Shown: positions 9,144-20,969 of the stretch, piece after piece
Layout of the letters: each line of letters starts with the position of its first letter
Numbering within the stretch: position 1 is the stretch's first letter
Assembly: GCA_038030265.1 (NCBI GenBank)
Contig: CM075941.1
Coordinates: 49,453,952-49,517,951 of the forward strand
Reading direction: 5' to 3'
Source: Corythucha ciliata
Taxonomy: Eukaryota > Arthropoda > Insecta > Hemiptera > Tingidae
Length of the DNA: 64,000 bases
The notes under the pieces: model-generated
Seen by the model: the letters and a program-made list of their open reading frames with translations, nothing else
The model's database searches: none
Told to the model about the DNA's origin: nothing
Translations under genes and position numbers: made by a program

Positions 9144-11707
9144 ATGTGGTCAACATCACTCTATTTCACACTCATTCTACTCAAATCACAATTAAAGGAA
9201 AACGCGGCAGCGTTACCGTCCTGCTTACTCCACGCCCTCAATTCACATTTTTCCGGAGCTTTCGGAAATTACTTTTATTTCTGCGATGAAACTGGTAAAA
9301 ATGGTTTGACTTCTTTTTTTTTTTACGTGGTGTAAGGTAGCACGAGCGTATTGTGTTTAGATGCTATCAATGTACTTGAAAACTACGATTTACCGGCGCA
9401 AATAAATCGACTGACGAACGAAACTACCAACAGGGATGTTCAGATCACTTACGACAAACCTCAAAGAGTTGGAATATTTTTGGATTTAGACTGTGATGAC
9501 GGAATCCGAGTTTTGTTGGAGGTAATTAAAGTTCGCCGATATTGGTAGACGAAATAAAATTTTAAAAAATTGCAAATTTTAAAGAGCGAACAACTTTTCA
9601 ACGCAACCTTTAAATGGTTGATCTGGTCCGGTACAACCGACCTGGACCAGATTTTGACGAGTTTGCCAAGACTTGAAATTGATTCAGACGTGACTGTCGT
9701 CACGTCGAATAATTCTCAAATCATACTCGAGGATGTGTACAGAGTTCACTTTACGACGGAATTAATTAAAAATGTGGCGTCGATTTACAACGGAGATGAG
9801 TTCTGTACAGTCGAGAAACGAAAATTGCCGGAACGGAATGATTTCGGTGGATTGACTCTCAACACTAGTTTAATGGTGGGAAATGAGGGGGGAGGGGGTA
9901 CGCCTTGGTTCACTTTTTAAAACGTTTTTATCACTTTTTTTAAACGTTTTTAAATCGATTCCAGATGCTAGACGTAGAATTTAATGAAACTAATTTAATC
10001 GAACCTCTGCTAGATCGTTCGTACAAACCAGGCTCGGATTTGGTGCGCCGCTACGGCCTAGTCATATATTTTCATCTCAAAGAAATTTACAACTTTCAGT
10101 GAGGAGCTATCCCCCCACCCCCTCCCATTCACCAACCGAATTCTGAATGTTAAAAATAACAATCGAACGGGTCTCTCACAGGGAAAATTTCATACTGAGT
10201 TCTATTTGGGGCTCGGAAATGGACAACGGCAGCTGGACTGGTATGGTTGGACAGGTGCAAAGGCGTGAAGCTGAAATTGGGGCTGGACCGTCTGAGTTTT
10301 TCATAAGTCGTTTCTCCGCCATTGATTTCACTACACCAGTTCACATAGCCAAGTTTGACAGAATCAGGGTTTTAGGCCAATATTCATAGTCCTCACTCAA
10401 GCTAAGTATTTGCTTATTGATGTCTCGCTAATGAGAACGACCGATTTGAAGCCGTTTAAGTAAATACTCAGCTTGAGTGACGACATTGAATACCGCCCTT
10501 AAACTAACTTTAAAATAAACGAAAAATGTTTTAATTTTTTTTTCTCAGAGTCTGTTTCACGTTTCTTCAACCTAAAATATTCGGCTCTCAAAACGCGCTT
10601 ATTCTACCGCTTCACAAACCAGTTTGGATTGGACTGGCTATTTGCTGCGTTGCTGGTTTATTAGCGATTCGATTTATCAATTCCAGAGAGGACAATCATG
10701 AATTGAGGGGATGGGGGTGGAGTTTTTTTCTTGTGTCATCGGCCGTGGCTCAACAAGGTAAAAAAGAAAAAAGCAGGAACTATTTCGTCGGATTTAACGC
10801 GAAATTTGTAACCCCCTCCCTTAAATTATAGGAATACCGGAAAATTCAAATAAACTTCCGACGAGACTGGCGCATTTCGCTATTCTATTCATGACTCTCA
10901 TTGTATTCATGCACTACAACGCCGCCATATTGAACGGTTTATTGATGCAAGCCCCCAACGCCATACAAAACATTCATCAACTGTTCAAGAGTGATTTCAA
11001 GTTAGGCCTAGTCGACTGGGATTATTTCCGCAGTCAACTAGTGAGACAGTCGGAAAAGTTTTTCCGTTTAAAGATTTAAAAGACATATTCATCCATTTTT
11101 TTTTTTTTCTAGAAAAGCAACGACTCTTTAGTGGTACAGTTCAGACAACGATTGGCGAATCAGAAAAAACTTAAAAAACAATTCTACGAAATTCACGAGG
11201 GTGTTCAAATGGTGAAACGGGGTCGATTCGCACTCTACGCCGAGGATCAATCCATGTACGAAGTGCTCGCGACCACGATGAGTGACACTCAAATTTGCTC
11301 AGTGACTGAAGTGTTGCTCAAACAACCATTCCCACTGGGGTATATACTGAGGGACAACAGTCCCTATAAGGAACTCATTAACAGAGGGTAATTTGAAGAC
11401 AAATTCAATCTTAAAATTACGAGAAATGTTGACAAATTTTCAACCGTCATCTTTCAAAAGGCTACTGCTGATGAGAGAACGGGGCATTATAAACCGGCAG
11501 AGGGATTTCTGGCTTTGGAGAAAGCCGGAATGTCAGTGGCGTCAGGATTTTGTCGCTTTTGATTTCGAGCCACTCACTTTGGCCTACGTCACTCTAACTT
11601 TGGGTGTCATCTTGTCTCTTTTGGCACTCGCGACCGAAGCTGCCTACAAACGTAAAGGGTTGAATGCGAAACGACCCAAGTCTACAATTACGGAAATGAG
11701 CCATTGA
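9144..11707 (+). CDS. Ionotropic receptor, IR75-like, complete 9-exon gene
   Basis: Predicted 615-aa chemosensory ligand-gated cation channel, a variant ionotropic glutamate receptor. Exons: 9144-9294, 9361-9521, 9585-9875, 9965-10098, 10182-10352, 10549-10757, 10832-11040, 11113-11387, 11461-11707. All junctions are GT-AG and the phases agree. Order: hydrophobic N-terminus (signal peptide, residues 1-23), a reduced amino-terminal domain (about 24-200), ligand-binding lobe S1 with GMVGQVQRREAEIGAG (266-281) and IDFTTPV, M1 (about 327-346), pore segment WGWSFFLVSSAVAQQG (358-373), M3 (385-408), lobe S2 with NSPYKELINRG, and M4 (about 572-593). The QRREAEIG, FLQPK, SAVAQQG and NSPYKE motifs and the length fit the arthropod IR75 group. 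The start is the first ATG before the signal peptide. Intron 5 carries a MITE. Exon 5's donor (AA|GTTTGA) is weak; the other sites are good. No stop or frameshift is seen. Confidence 0.88.
10375..10498. mobile_element. MITE in receptor intron 5
   Basis: 124 bp with inverted termini (GGCCAATATTCATAG against GGGCGGTATTCAATG) and long sub-terminal arms around CACTCAAGCTAAGTATTTGC. It is flanked by TTA on both sides. It is related to the 280-bp element at 4429-4708 through the TATTCATAG terminus. It lies wholly within the intron and leaves both splice sites untouched. Confidence 0.65.
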
Positions 11708-12424
11708 ATTTAAAGCATTCACCTAGTAAAACCAGCTAATACAAAGAGGTCAACTGAACGGCTAGAGGATCAAATAAGCCTTTTAATCGTTTTACCCCTT
11801 CCTACTCACCCACTTCCACTTCTTGGGCACGACAATGAAATGTATTATTGGAATGTACTTGGAAAAAATTGTAGGACGATTACTATAGAAAACAGTAAAT
11901 TCAGAAGAAAATCTGCAGATTTTCGTTTCTGTTGAAAAACACCCCAATTCAAATGAAACTCAGCAAAAATGGAAGCTTGTTGCCTTGTGGGATCTGACAA
12001 CCCTGGCTAGGACAGCTAGAATTTGGCTTCAATTTGTTGCAATTGACGGAACGCTACAAATACCGAAAATTAACGGTCCAATCGTGGGACTGTGGAGTTA
12101 TCAGATCTACAGGTTTTGTGTAGGTCAACAGATCTACATTTTTTTAATGAGAAACGTTGAAATCATAAAATCCACGGCCTTATAGTTTTACTGAGAGCCA
12201 AATTCCGAAATTTGGTTTCGGAAGAGCCAAACCTGCAAAATATCGTTTCCGCAAATCACTCTCCGGGGAGAAGTACTAGTACTCAGAGTAACTGTGGACA
12301 ACTATTCTTTACACCATTCCCAGTTGTAACTCTGTGAATTTTCAACGCCCTCGGTTCATGTTTTAAGTCTATTCCACAAGATTTATTGATTTTCCGCAAA
12401 TCAGATCTTCCCTCGCAAACGACG
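11708..12424. other. 3' flank of the receptor gene
   Basis: AT-rich sequence after the receptor stop codon, presumably with its 3' UTR. No second gene is recognised. A small R3 repeat patch (CCAAATTCCGAAATTTGG) occurs near 12190-12245. Confidence 0.35.
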
Positions 12425-12821
12425 TGCTTGAGCTCGAACCACTCTAACCACAAGAAGCACTAACCACAAAAACATTGAAGAACAAAACCCCTAAAAGCTC
12501 GAACCACAGAAAACTGCAACCCCAATAAGATCCAATAAGATCAACCACAAAATGCTCTAACCTCAAAAAGCTCTGACCACAAAATTCTCTAACCACAGAA
12601 AGCTTTAAGCGAAGAAAGATTTGACCACATTTTGTCATCGATAAACATCCATGATAAAATTGAACAGCAAAAAACAAATGCCGAAAAGCTCGAACAGCAA
12701 AAATCTCTAAATAAAAAGAAGCTCAAACCTCAAAAGTTCTATCCATAAAAAGTCTCTACCACTAAAGCCTCAAACCAATAGAAGCTTGAACCCCGAAAAT
12801 ATCAAACAACACTATAACGAC
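12425..12821. repeat. ACCACAAAAAGCTCTA minisatellite (R2), left part
   Basis: Tandem repeat with a unit of about 17-20 bp, consensus near CTAACCACAAAAAGCTCGA, moderately degenerate. It is interrupted by the hAT-like element 12822-14812 and resumes directly after it, so both halves were once one array. Confidence 0.7.
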
Positions 12822-14812
12822 TAGTGGCGGATCCAAGATTTTACCTTGGAAGGGGTTCTACCATAAATCTGATTTACTTGTTCTTTTATTGCCTCTAAAC
12901 AGGAACCTCAAATTGGTATTTTCTCAACTTTAGCCACGAAGTACCACGTTTTCACAACTTTAGCCGTGAATTAGCCGAATTTCTCGAAATCCATTTCAGC
13001 GGCGAATGAACTGCAGCTTCTTGTCCTTTTTAGCCGCGAATGAGCTCTTTATATCTACATTTTAGACGGGAATCAGCATGTGTATCAGTTTTAGTCCCGA
13101 GTTAATGTTTTTTTTTTTTCAATTTAAGCGTTTTTCTTCGCTTCTTAGTCATGCGGATTAGCGTTTTATTTTCATTTTAGCCGCAAGTTATCACGTTTCC
13201 CCAATTTTCGGATTTGTTCAATTCAATTCGTGAATTAGCGTTGTTTTTTTTATTTAATTTTAGCTGCAAATTATTTCTGAATTTCAGCCGTGAATTATTC
13301 CTTAATGTACCCTGCGTATCGCCGCTTTAACTCAATTTCAGCTTCGAATTAGAGGATTTTAATCATTTTAGCTTCGCATTAGCGTTTTTCCCCTTTTTTG
13401 CCGTAAAGTAGCGCTTTTTCTCATTTTAGCCGCGAATTATTTTCTCAATTTCAGCGGCGATTATTTCTTAATTTCATTATTTCAGCCGCGAAGCACCGCA
13501 TTCCTTAATATTAGTTGTAGATTAGCGCATCGTCTCAAATTGACCCATTAATTAACGTCTTTCTCCAATTTCAGCTGATAATAAGCGCTTTTTTCCAACA
13601 TTTGCCACTTTTTAAGAATAACGAATGAGCATTTTACATTAAATTTTAGACGGGAATTAGCAGATTGTCTCAGTTTTAGGCCATGGGTTTTATGGTTCTA
13701 TCACATGCATCCATGAATTAGCGTTTTTCTCAATTTTAACACCACATTAGCGTTTTTTCTATACTATTGCCGCGAATTCGCAACATATTTCTCAATTTTA
13801 GCTGCAAATTATTTTATTAATTTTAGCGCTGGATTATTTCTTAATTTTGGCCGTGAATTGGCGTCCATTTCTCCAATTTAGTTGCAAGTAAACGTTTTAC
13901 TTCAATTTAGGCGGGACTTAGCAGATTGTTTTCAGTTTTAACCGCTAATTAGGTTATTTTCTAAATTTTAGCCATGAATTAGGGTTTTTTTTTTCTTCAC
14001 TTGTATTCATGTGAATGCACTTTTTCTCAATATCAGTCCCGTTGTTGCCTCGAGAAGCTACGAATTGGCGTTTTTAAAAATGTTAGTTGAGCCTGCTGAA
14101 CGATGGGCTGCGGCTTTTTCTCAATCAATTTTACAGCAGCAAATCAGCGGTTTTCCTCAAATTATCGCCGCATATTAGTGTTTTTCTCCATTTTTAGCCT
14201 CAAGTTAGTGATTATTTCGTTTTTTGTGTGTTTTTTTGACTACGAATCAGCGCTTTTTCGCTGTTTCAAGCGCTAATGTTAGCGCTTTTTCCAAACTCTT
14301 TGCCGCGAAATTGTCCCAAGATTAGCACATTAGACCGCCTTCTCCATTTTGTCTGCCTGTCACGGCCCTATAGAAACTTGGGGTTAGGGTTGTTTCTCTG
14401 TTTTCCTGCAAAGTTGCCTTCAGATATCTCGAATTGGTATATTTTTCCTAATTTAAGTGGCAAAAGAGCGCTTGTTCTCAATATGTGCCGCTAATCAACG
14501 ATTTAAAACCTACAAATCCATATTTTTTATCTTTGAGCTTTAATCCCCCCCCCCACCCCTCTGAATGGTGGCCCGGCTCGGACTGCCACCCTCGCCTCTT
14601 TGTCAATGCTCTACTGGCGAGGAATGAATATGAGGGGGGGGGGGCGAGGAGCTATCTGCAATCATCAAGTAGCAGCCCCTTCAACAGCCCTTTGGTAAAA
14701 GGTAAAAGACATTTCTCGCATGACTATCAACAAATTATAATGGTAGACGACATCTTCTTGGGGTTGGGGTGGGGGTTAACCCCCCAAAACCCACCCCGTA
14801 AATCCGCCACTT
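12822..14812. mobile_element. Non-autonomous hAT-like element filled with R1 repeats
   Basis: 1,991 bp with short inverted termini, TAGTGGCGGAT on the left and AAGTGGCGGAT read inward from the right. It is flanked by 8-bp direct repeats differing at one base (ATAACGAC at 12814-12821, CTAACGAC at 14813-14820). Eight-base target duplications are typical of hAT transposons. No transposase ORF is present. About 12905-14515 of the interior is the R1 repeat array. The right end is G-rich and C-rich (GGGGTTGGGGTGGGGG). It is inserted in the R2 minisatellite. Confidence 0.6.
12905..14515 (+). repeat. R1 array inside the hAT-like element
   Basis: About 1.6 kb of degenerate repeats (TTTTAGCCGCGAATTAGCGTT and variants), spaced 30-60 bp. 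Some units are Gly/Leu-like open frames only by chance. Confidence 0.7.
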
Positions 14813-15530
14813 CTAACGACAAGAATAAAGCTGTAACCGCAAAATACAATGATCTCAAAATGCTGTAACCAAAGATAACTCGATCACAAAAAGCTCTAAC
14901 CACAAGAAGATCTATACCCTCAAAAGCTCCAACCACAAAAGCTCGAGTCACAGAAAGTAGCAACACGAAAATGCGCAAATAACAAAATGCTCTAATAGCC
15001 ACAACAAAACCATAAAATCTTCTAACCACAAAAAGCTCTTAGTACAAGAAACGCTCAACCAGAAAAAAAAAACACTAAACCACAAAATGCTCTATTCACA
15101 AAAACTCGAACCCCAAGAAGACCAAACGCCGAAAGCTGCACAAGAAGCCCTGACCACAAAAAGGTCTAACCACAAAACATTGAACCTGAAAAATACCGAA
15201 ATCCCATAAGAAGCTGGAACAAAATGCTCCAACCATAAAAAGCTCTTACTATACGAGAAACACTCAACCACAGAAAGCACTTTATCACAAAATTCTCTCA
15301 CCACAAAAGCTTGGACCCCAAAAAGCTCGACTCACAAACAGCACTAACCACAAAAAGTCCAACACAAGCAAAATTGAACCATAAAAACTTGAACTCCAAA
15401 GGGACAAAACGCCGAAAGCTACAACCCCAAAATGCTCCAACTACAAAATAAATGAACCACAAAAAGTTCTAACCACAGAAAGCAGCAACCCTAAAGAAAA
15501 GAATCTACCCACAAACCTCTAACCCAGTTG
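14813..15530. repeat. R2 minisatellite, right part
   Basis: Continuation of the ACCACAAAAAGCTCTA array beyond the hAT-like element, about 40 diverged units. Minus-strand open frames through it (for example 14727-15029 and 15092-15304) are translations of the repeat, not genes. Confidence 0.7.
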
Positions 15531-15787
15531 TGTAGGTAGGAAATGGTCCTATTGGGTGCGGGGGGCGGGTCAGATTGAAAACTCGTAAGGGGTTGGGGGA
15601 GGGGGTAATTTCACCTTTTAGTAATCACTCCACCCAGCCTGCACACTCCACACTCATAGCCTTGCCCGAAAACTTAATATTAATTAATCCCTAAATCCAT
15701 TAATTAATATATTAATTCATCCAGACATTCCAGAATTTTCTTTTCGATAAATCCTTCCCTTTTATGGAATCCTGGAGTAGCCCTGAT

Positions 15788-15997
15788 ATGGAAACGTACG
15801 CCATTTTGACTCCAAGAAAAAGTTCATTGCCCTGCTAAGTGTGATAAAAAGGGGGCGAGCCTCTCAATCTTCCGGGTATGCTATCTCCGGGGTGTCAGCT
15901 CCATTTTAAGTCATCTGCCCGCCTTTTCGAGGAACCACCGTCTTAATTACAAGGAAAACAAATTTGACAGTGGAGTCAAAATGACGTACGTTTCCAT
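15788..15997. mobile_element. TIR element with ATGGAAACGTACGCCATTTT ends
   Basis: About 210 bp bounded by inverted copies of a 25-bp terminus (ATGGAAACGTACG-CATTTTGACTCC, with one mismatch). Further GGAGTCATTTTGACTCC motifs lie just beyond, at 16012-16080, so a second or extended copy may be present. No ORF. Confidence 0.6.
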
Positions 15998-16309
15998 TAA
16001 GCTTGGTGTGATGGAGTCATTTTGACTCCTCGTTTCCTCTCATTCATGCCCTCCGGACTGGAGTCATAATGACTCCTCCTTTCCAGGGACGTAGCCTCAA
16101 TTTTGATGCCCTGAGCGATTGTTCATTGTGGGGCCCCACCTGTTTCCGAAGATTTTTTTTTTTTTCGAGTTGGCAATGAAGAGACTAGGAAGGTGTTTGA
16201 CATGTGTTAACGGGTTGACGTCAGTTGCAGAGTCTCCAGATTTCGCTATAAATCGCTTTTCAACTTAGTAGGCGAGTTGTTTACTAGGTTACTCATCTGA
16301 AATAGACAT

Positions 16310-16510
16310 CATCCAAGATCAAATTTCGCGGGAAATTGTCAATGAAAACCAACAATTTCACTGGCTTTAGTGGTTGAAAAAACTAATTTCACGTCTTCAG
16401 CTCTTGAAAAAGTCCATTTTGCGCTGTGGGGTTCGGTCTTCGAGAAACAAATTTCACGGGCTTTGTTCTTTGAGTAATCAAAGGCAGATTAGCGGTTCCA
16501 AAACCCAATA
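16310..16510 (+). repeat. R3 repeat block
   Basis: Several units of the type AAATTTCGCGGG/AAACCAA/GGCTTT, the R3 vocabulary, spaced about 35-45 bp. Confidence 0.4.
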
Positions 16511-17164
16511 AGTCAGTTCCGACCAACCGAAGAACTTGTTTGGAACCGTCACAGAATCATCTTCTGCCAATAAAACGCAATGAATTTATTTTTTGCTAAG
16601 TACGGTAAAATCGTTCTCGAACGGTTCCGGACGAGTTCAATGGGTGGGTTGGAACAAACTAGTCTCACGGAGTCCACCCGGATACGTATCGACAAAGTGT
16701 GATACGAGTACAAATGCAAAACGCTCACTTTTAACCAATTTAAAGGACACATGGTGGCCACTCAATGATTTTGAGGAGGAAATCGCGTGCATTGGTCAAT
16801 TGAGCATTCTCCACGGGAATCATACTGACCCAAATCGAAATACTAAGAGAAAATGACCCTAGAAATCTCTCAGTTAAGGGCGATTTTTGGACTTTACCCG
16901 CAAATTAGCGTTTTTCTCAATTTTCGCCGCGCGTGCCGTTCTTCTCAATTATCAGCCGTGGATTAGCGGTTTGACCACACCCCCTCCCCCATAGCCATGC
17001 ATTTTAGTGCATTTCATTCTGAAAATGCACTATTGGTCTCGTCGTGATGGTGGCAAACATGGGTCATGTCATGTTTTTTTCACGTTTCAGAACCTCTAGA
17101 ACACGAATTCAGTGGTCTCCAGGATTCATATATATATATATATATAAAATTATTATGGCCGTTT

Positions 17165-17700
17165 TCTTGTTAGCACGATAACTCTCGAAGAAATTAATTT
17201 AGCGGAACGCGCTTTGGCACAAAAATCAGTAGTCATAAGACCCCGGTCGGTATTGCATTTGGGCCCAATTTATCGTGTTGGAGGGGGGGGGGGAAGTTGG
17301 GCTTGAAATGGTCAAAAAATCACTAAAAATCACCAGTTGATTCTAGAAGCATCATATTCGGTACGTATACTCCATGTTAGACTAGCCTTTGATTCCCATT
17401 TTATTTTTTTTATAAAGTCGAAGGGGAGGGGGTGTTGCCCCCAGAGTGGAAGTAAGTGTGTGGTCTTGTTAGCACGATAACTCTCGAAGAAATTAATTTA
17501 GCGGAACGCGCTTTGGCACAAAAATCAGTAGTCATACGACCTCGTTTGGTATTGCATTGGGTCAAATCGGTCGACTTGGTTGTGGGGGGGGGGGGGTAAT
17601 ATGGCTTGAACTGGTAAAAAAATCACTAGAAATCACCAGTTGATTCCAGAAACATTATATTACGATGATTTCATTTTGAAGTAGCCTTTGATTCCCATTA
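17165..17700 (+). repeat. Two-unit ~299-bp tandem repeat
   Basis: Two units begin CTTGTTAGCACGATAACTCT at about 17167 and 17466. The first 85 or so bases are nearly identical between units and the remainder diverges. Each contains a poly-G run and CACCAGTTGATTC. The unit resembles the ~180-bp repeat at 5140-5739. Confidence 0.7.
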
Positions 17701-17862
17701 AGTTCAGCTTAAACAAACCCGGCAGCAAACAGTGCGATGGAGGGTCAAACATTAACGAAACAAATCATGGTCTCAACATTACTACTTCTGGGACGGCTTA
17801 GGGTATCCATATACAAAATGAAATGCACTCTTTCCGACCGCCAGCTGCCGGAGCGAAATTTT
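17699..17862 (+). repeat. Dispersed repeat copy 2
   Basis: Near-identical to 6748-6918 (AACAAACCCGGCAGCAAACA, GGGACGGCTTAGGGTATC, CCAGCTGCCGGAGCGA). At both loci it abuts a short tandem repeat on its left, so tandem part plus this segment is probably one element family. Confidence 0.65.
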
Positions 17863-18835
17863 TTTTTTCTCGACTTAACCAGCAAAGTAGCGTTTTTATC
17901 CTAAGAGCGATGTTTCTTAATTTTCCACGATTTTTGTCGTTTTCCTCGATTATTGCATCAAATTAGAGATTTTTTCAATTCTTTAGCAGGGGAATTAGCA
18001 CTGTTTTAGATGAAAATTACCGTTTTTCATAAGTGTTTTCCTCAGTATTAACCGCAAAATAGGGGGGGGGGGGCTTTTCAAGAATTAGGATTTTTTTTGG
18101 ATCCTATACGCAATGCATGAGCGATTTTTCTCAGTTTTACTCGTGAATTAGCGATTTTTTCACCTACTGCTACAAATTGGCGCTTTTTCTCAACTTTAGC
18201 CTCAAAAAGTTGCCTTCAGGAGCCGCGAATTGGCGTATACATATTCAGTTTTTGACGCACATTAGTATTTTTCTTAATTTTAGCAGCGTCGTAGTAGCGT
18301 TTCAAACCAGTGAATTAGCGAACATTCTCAATTTCAGTCACGAACTGGCGTTTGGCGCAATTTTAGCTGTAAATTGGCGATTTTTTCCATTTTTAGCAGC
18401 GAATTAGCAATTTTCTCAATTTAGGCTTAAAATGAACCTTTCTCTTGATTTTGGCACCGCATTAGCAATTTTATATTACGTTTAGGTATAGATTATTGCT
18501 TCTTCTCAGTTCTAGCCGTGAGACAGAATTTTTATATTACAATGCACATACATATACCTATCAATAACCTAACGACGTTTTTTTTTGTTGTTTTGTTTTT
18601 TCTTTCTTCTTTTTTTCTTATAGACGTATATGAATTAGGCGTTTTTATGACTTTTAGCCACAAAGTTGCCTTAATTAGAAATTTCACAATTTATCCGAGA
18701 ATTAGTATGTTCCTCAATTTTAGCAGCGAGTTGTCGCTTTTAGCAGCGTTTCCAACCCAAATTTCTCAATTTTTGCCGAGAATTGGCGTTTTCGTCAATT
18801 TCAGCTGCAAAATCTGGGGCTCAATCGAATATTCA

Positions 18836-20534
18836 GCCCACACTCTTGGCTGATATCACTTGCAACGTTATATTCCCCAGGTTTGTTAGACTGAAATTCG
18901 TAGAAAGGAGCCAAATCACTGTGGATAACCTGGATGGATCCACCTAAGTGGTTGGATAACCTTAAAATCCTCATTTCCGGATCCACCCGGGCCCGGGGAA
19001 ATCCCCCCCTCCCCACCGCTATCTTGGTACGCAACTGCGTGGGGTCTAAAGTCCAAGGAAGCAGCAGGACGTACGCGGACCTTTTCGGGCTGTTTGAAGT
19101 CAAGAAAATCTGCTAAACTCATCTTCAACGTGAAACGTTCATTTTTGAAGATTTTATGGGCTCTTAAGAGCGCTGGTACTAGTGCCCCTTCGTTCGTAGA
19201 CTTGTAGCTCTGGGGGGAGGGGGGTCTAACCCCCAAATCCCCCCGTCCCTGCTTGGACCACAAGCTCGAACCAGAAAAAGCCCTGACCACAAAAAGTATT
19301 TTCACAGTAATCAGGTGACACCAAGGTATTTGAGTAATTCACTAGTTCACCGGGAGAGTTGCTAATGACTAGGTCCAGTGACGGACTGAACCGGGAGGGG
19401 TATGGGGTGTCTAAAACACCCCGCAATGGCCAGTTCGCGAGAGTTGGTATAACAAACAAGCATAGGCTCTCAACTTCCTGGGCATTTTAAACATCTAATT
19501 ATGAAGACCCTCAAAAAACTAATTGATGTCTTTCTTGATTATTTTGTTGTAGTGCACGCCCGTGGAATGCACCATTGTCTCATTCTCACGTGACAAATAT
19601 CTGACAACCAAAATTAATGAAGGGTAACCTGAAGAGAATGAACGCGGCAGTAATTGCCAGAAAATTCGCCCATAATGCCTTGAAATCTTAATTTTTCACT
19701 CGAAGTCACTTCCAAATACAATTGACTCGAATCGTGTTGGGCTGTGCCCTTCCATCGTCGTCCGGATAACATCAGTTTAATTAATTTATTATTTACAAAT
19801 ATAATCGTCGTTTTAATGTTCTTCACTTCGAAGATTGAGGAGTTGAATGTTGAGGACCCTCTTCCCCCCCCCCCCGTTTACCACACTTGTCCAATCTTTT
19901 TACCCAACGCCCGGGGGCCAGGATAAAAAGCGTCAAAAAAGGAGGGGAGGGGGATTTCATTTTAGGGTGAAAAGACGGAGTTCAAAGTACGAATTTCATT
20001 GTTGAAAAAACACAATCAACGTTCGCCTCGAAAAATTCAGTCATTTCCCTGCCTTCTTCGTATACTATAATTCTTCCTCTTCGGGGAGTGATTCTTCAGC
20101 GAAAAAGACTGCACTGCAGACTGGTTTTTTTTGCGATATTTGCCAGGATTCAACAAGATTAACGAATAATCGTGATCAGAATATTTCCGCGGGTACGAGT
20201 ATTTCATAAATTCTTAGGACACGTTTCATAAATCCTGCATACGGGAGTTGTTTCGACAGAAAGAAGGCCCAGTACGAATCGTGCCCCCAAGTGCCGCTTC
20301 ATATCATGACAAGGTTGGAGTGCAAATTTAACGTATATAAGAAGCGTATAATAATATAACGTATCATAAGATTTCTCTATTACAGGAAGTTTATTAAGGA
20401 ACAAGGAAGAATTATTCTGGAAAGAGGCGCCCCGTCCTTCAAACAGAAAAAACCAAGTCGAGAACAGGAAAATAAATGGAACAGATGAAAAAAAAGGTAT
20501 GTACGTGCAAAACAAGATGGAGGCACTAGCTAAA
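18836..20534. other. Intergenic DNA with small R2 remnant
   Basis: No gene recognised. About 19250-19300 holds two or three ACCACAAAAAG units of the R2 minisatellite, and 19375-19430 has a CAGTGACGG string followed by G-rich and C-rich sequence, a possible hAT-like end. The remainder is AT-rich. Confidence 0.3.
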
Positions 20535-20964
20535 AAGAATTTCCACAACTGCAACGACAGCCGCGGTCGGTCGAATATCGACGTCTCTCCGCCGCCAAAT
20601 TGGCACTAAAACTGCAGCGACAAGAACTGAGCCTTTTTAAAGCTAAAAAGGAAAAACTGACTGAAGAAGTCGAGACAATCAAAAGGTTCCTAAAGGTTAT
20701 TAAGTAGGAAAAGCAAAAAGCCAAAGCCATAAAAACAAAATTTTAAACAGGCTCCTAAATGCGACGAACGAAGAAGTGGAGGCTAGCGACGGCGTCCCGG
20801 AGGAGGAAGCGGCGTGGGCACCCATACTGGGCCGCTATAAAAGCGAGATTGTCAGTTTCACGTTAAAATCGCGAATAATGAATAACGGTTTGATTGATAT
20901 GAAAAGGGAACTGACACGTACGAAAGCGGCATTGGCGAAAAAGCTGAAGAACGGTCAGCAATAA
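20535..20964 (+). CDS. Candidate two-exon coiled-coil protein (C-terminal part)
   Basis: Two open segments join in phase. One is about 20536-20703, where ...EVETIKRFLKVI ends at AA|GTAGGA. The other is 20751-20964, entered after TTTTAAACAG and reading LLNATNEEVEASDG to the stop TAA. Both are charged, with leucine heptad character (LALKLQRQELSLFKAKKEKL), so a coiled coil is likely. The first segment is faintly similar to a bZIP basic-zipper region but lacks a clear basic signature. No start codon is identified, so upstream exons are missing or the gene is a fragment. The donor is weak. It could be host or transposon-derived. Confidence 0.35.
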
Positions 20965-20969
20965 TGCAA

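Larger units (their letters stand above)
16860..18835 (+). repeat. R1 repeat blocks around a 299-bp tandem repeat
   Basis: R1 words (TTAGCGTTTTTCTCAATTTT and similar) occur at 16890-16970 and densely at 17870-18830. The 299-bp tandem unit and dispersed repeat copy 2 lie between them. A (TA)n run is at 17129-17147. Confidence 0.55.
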
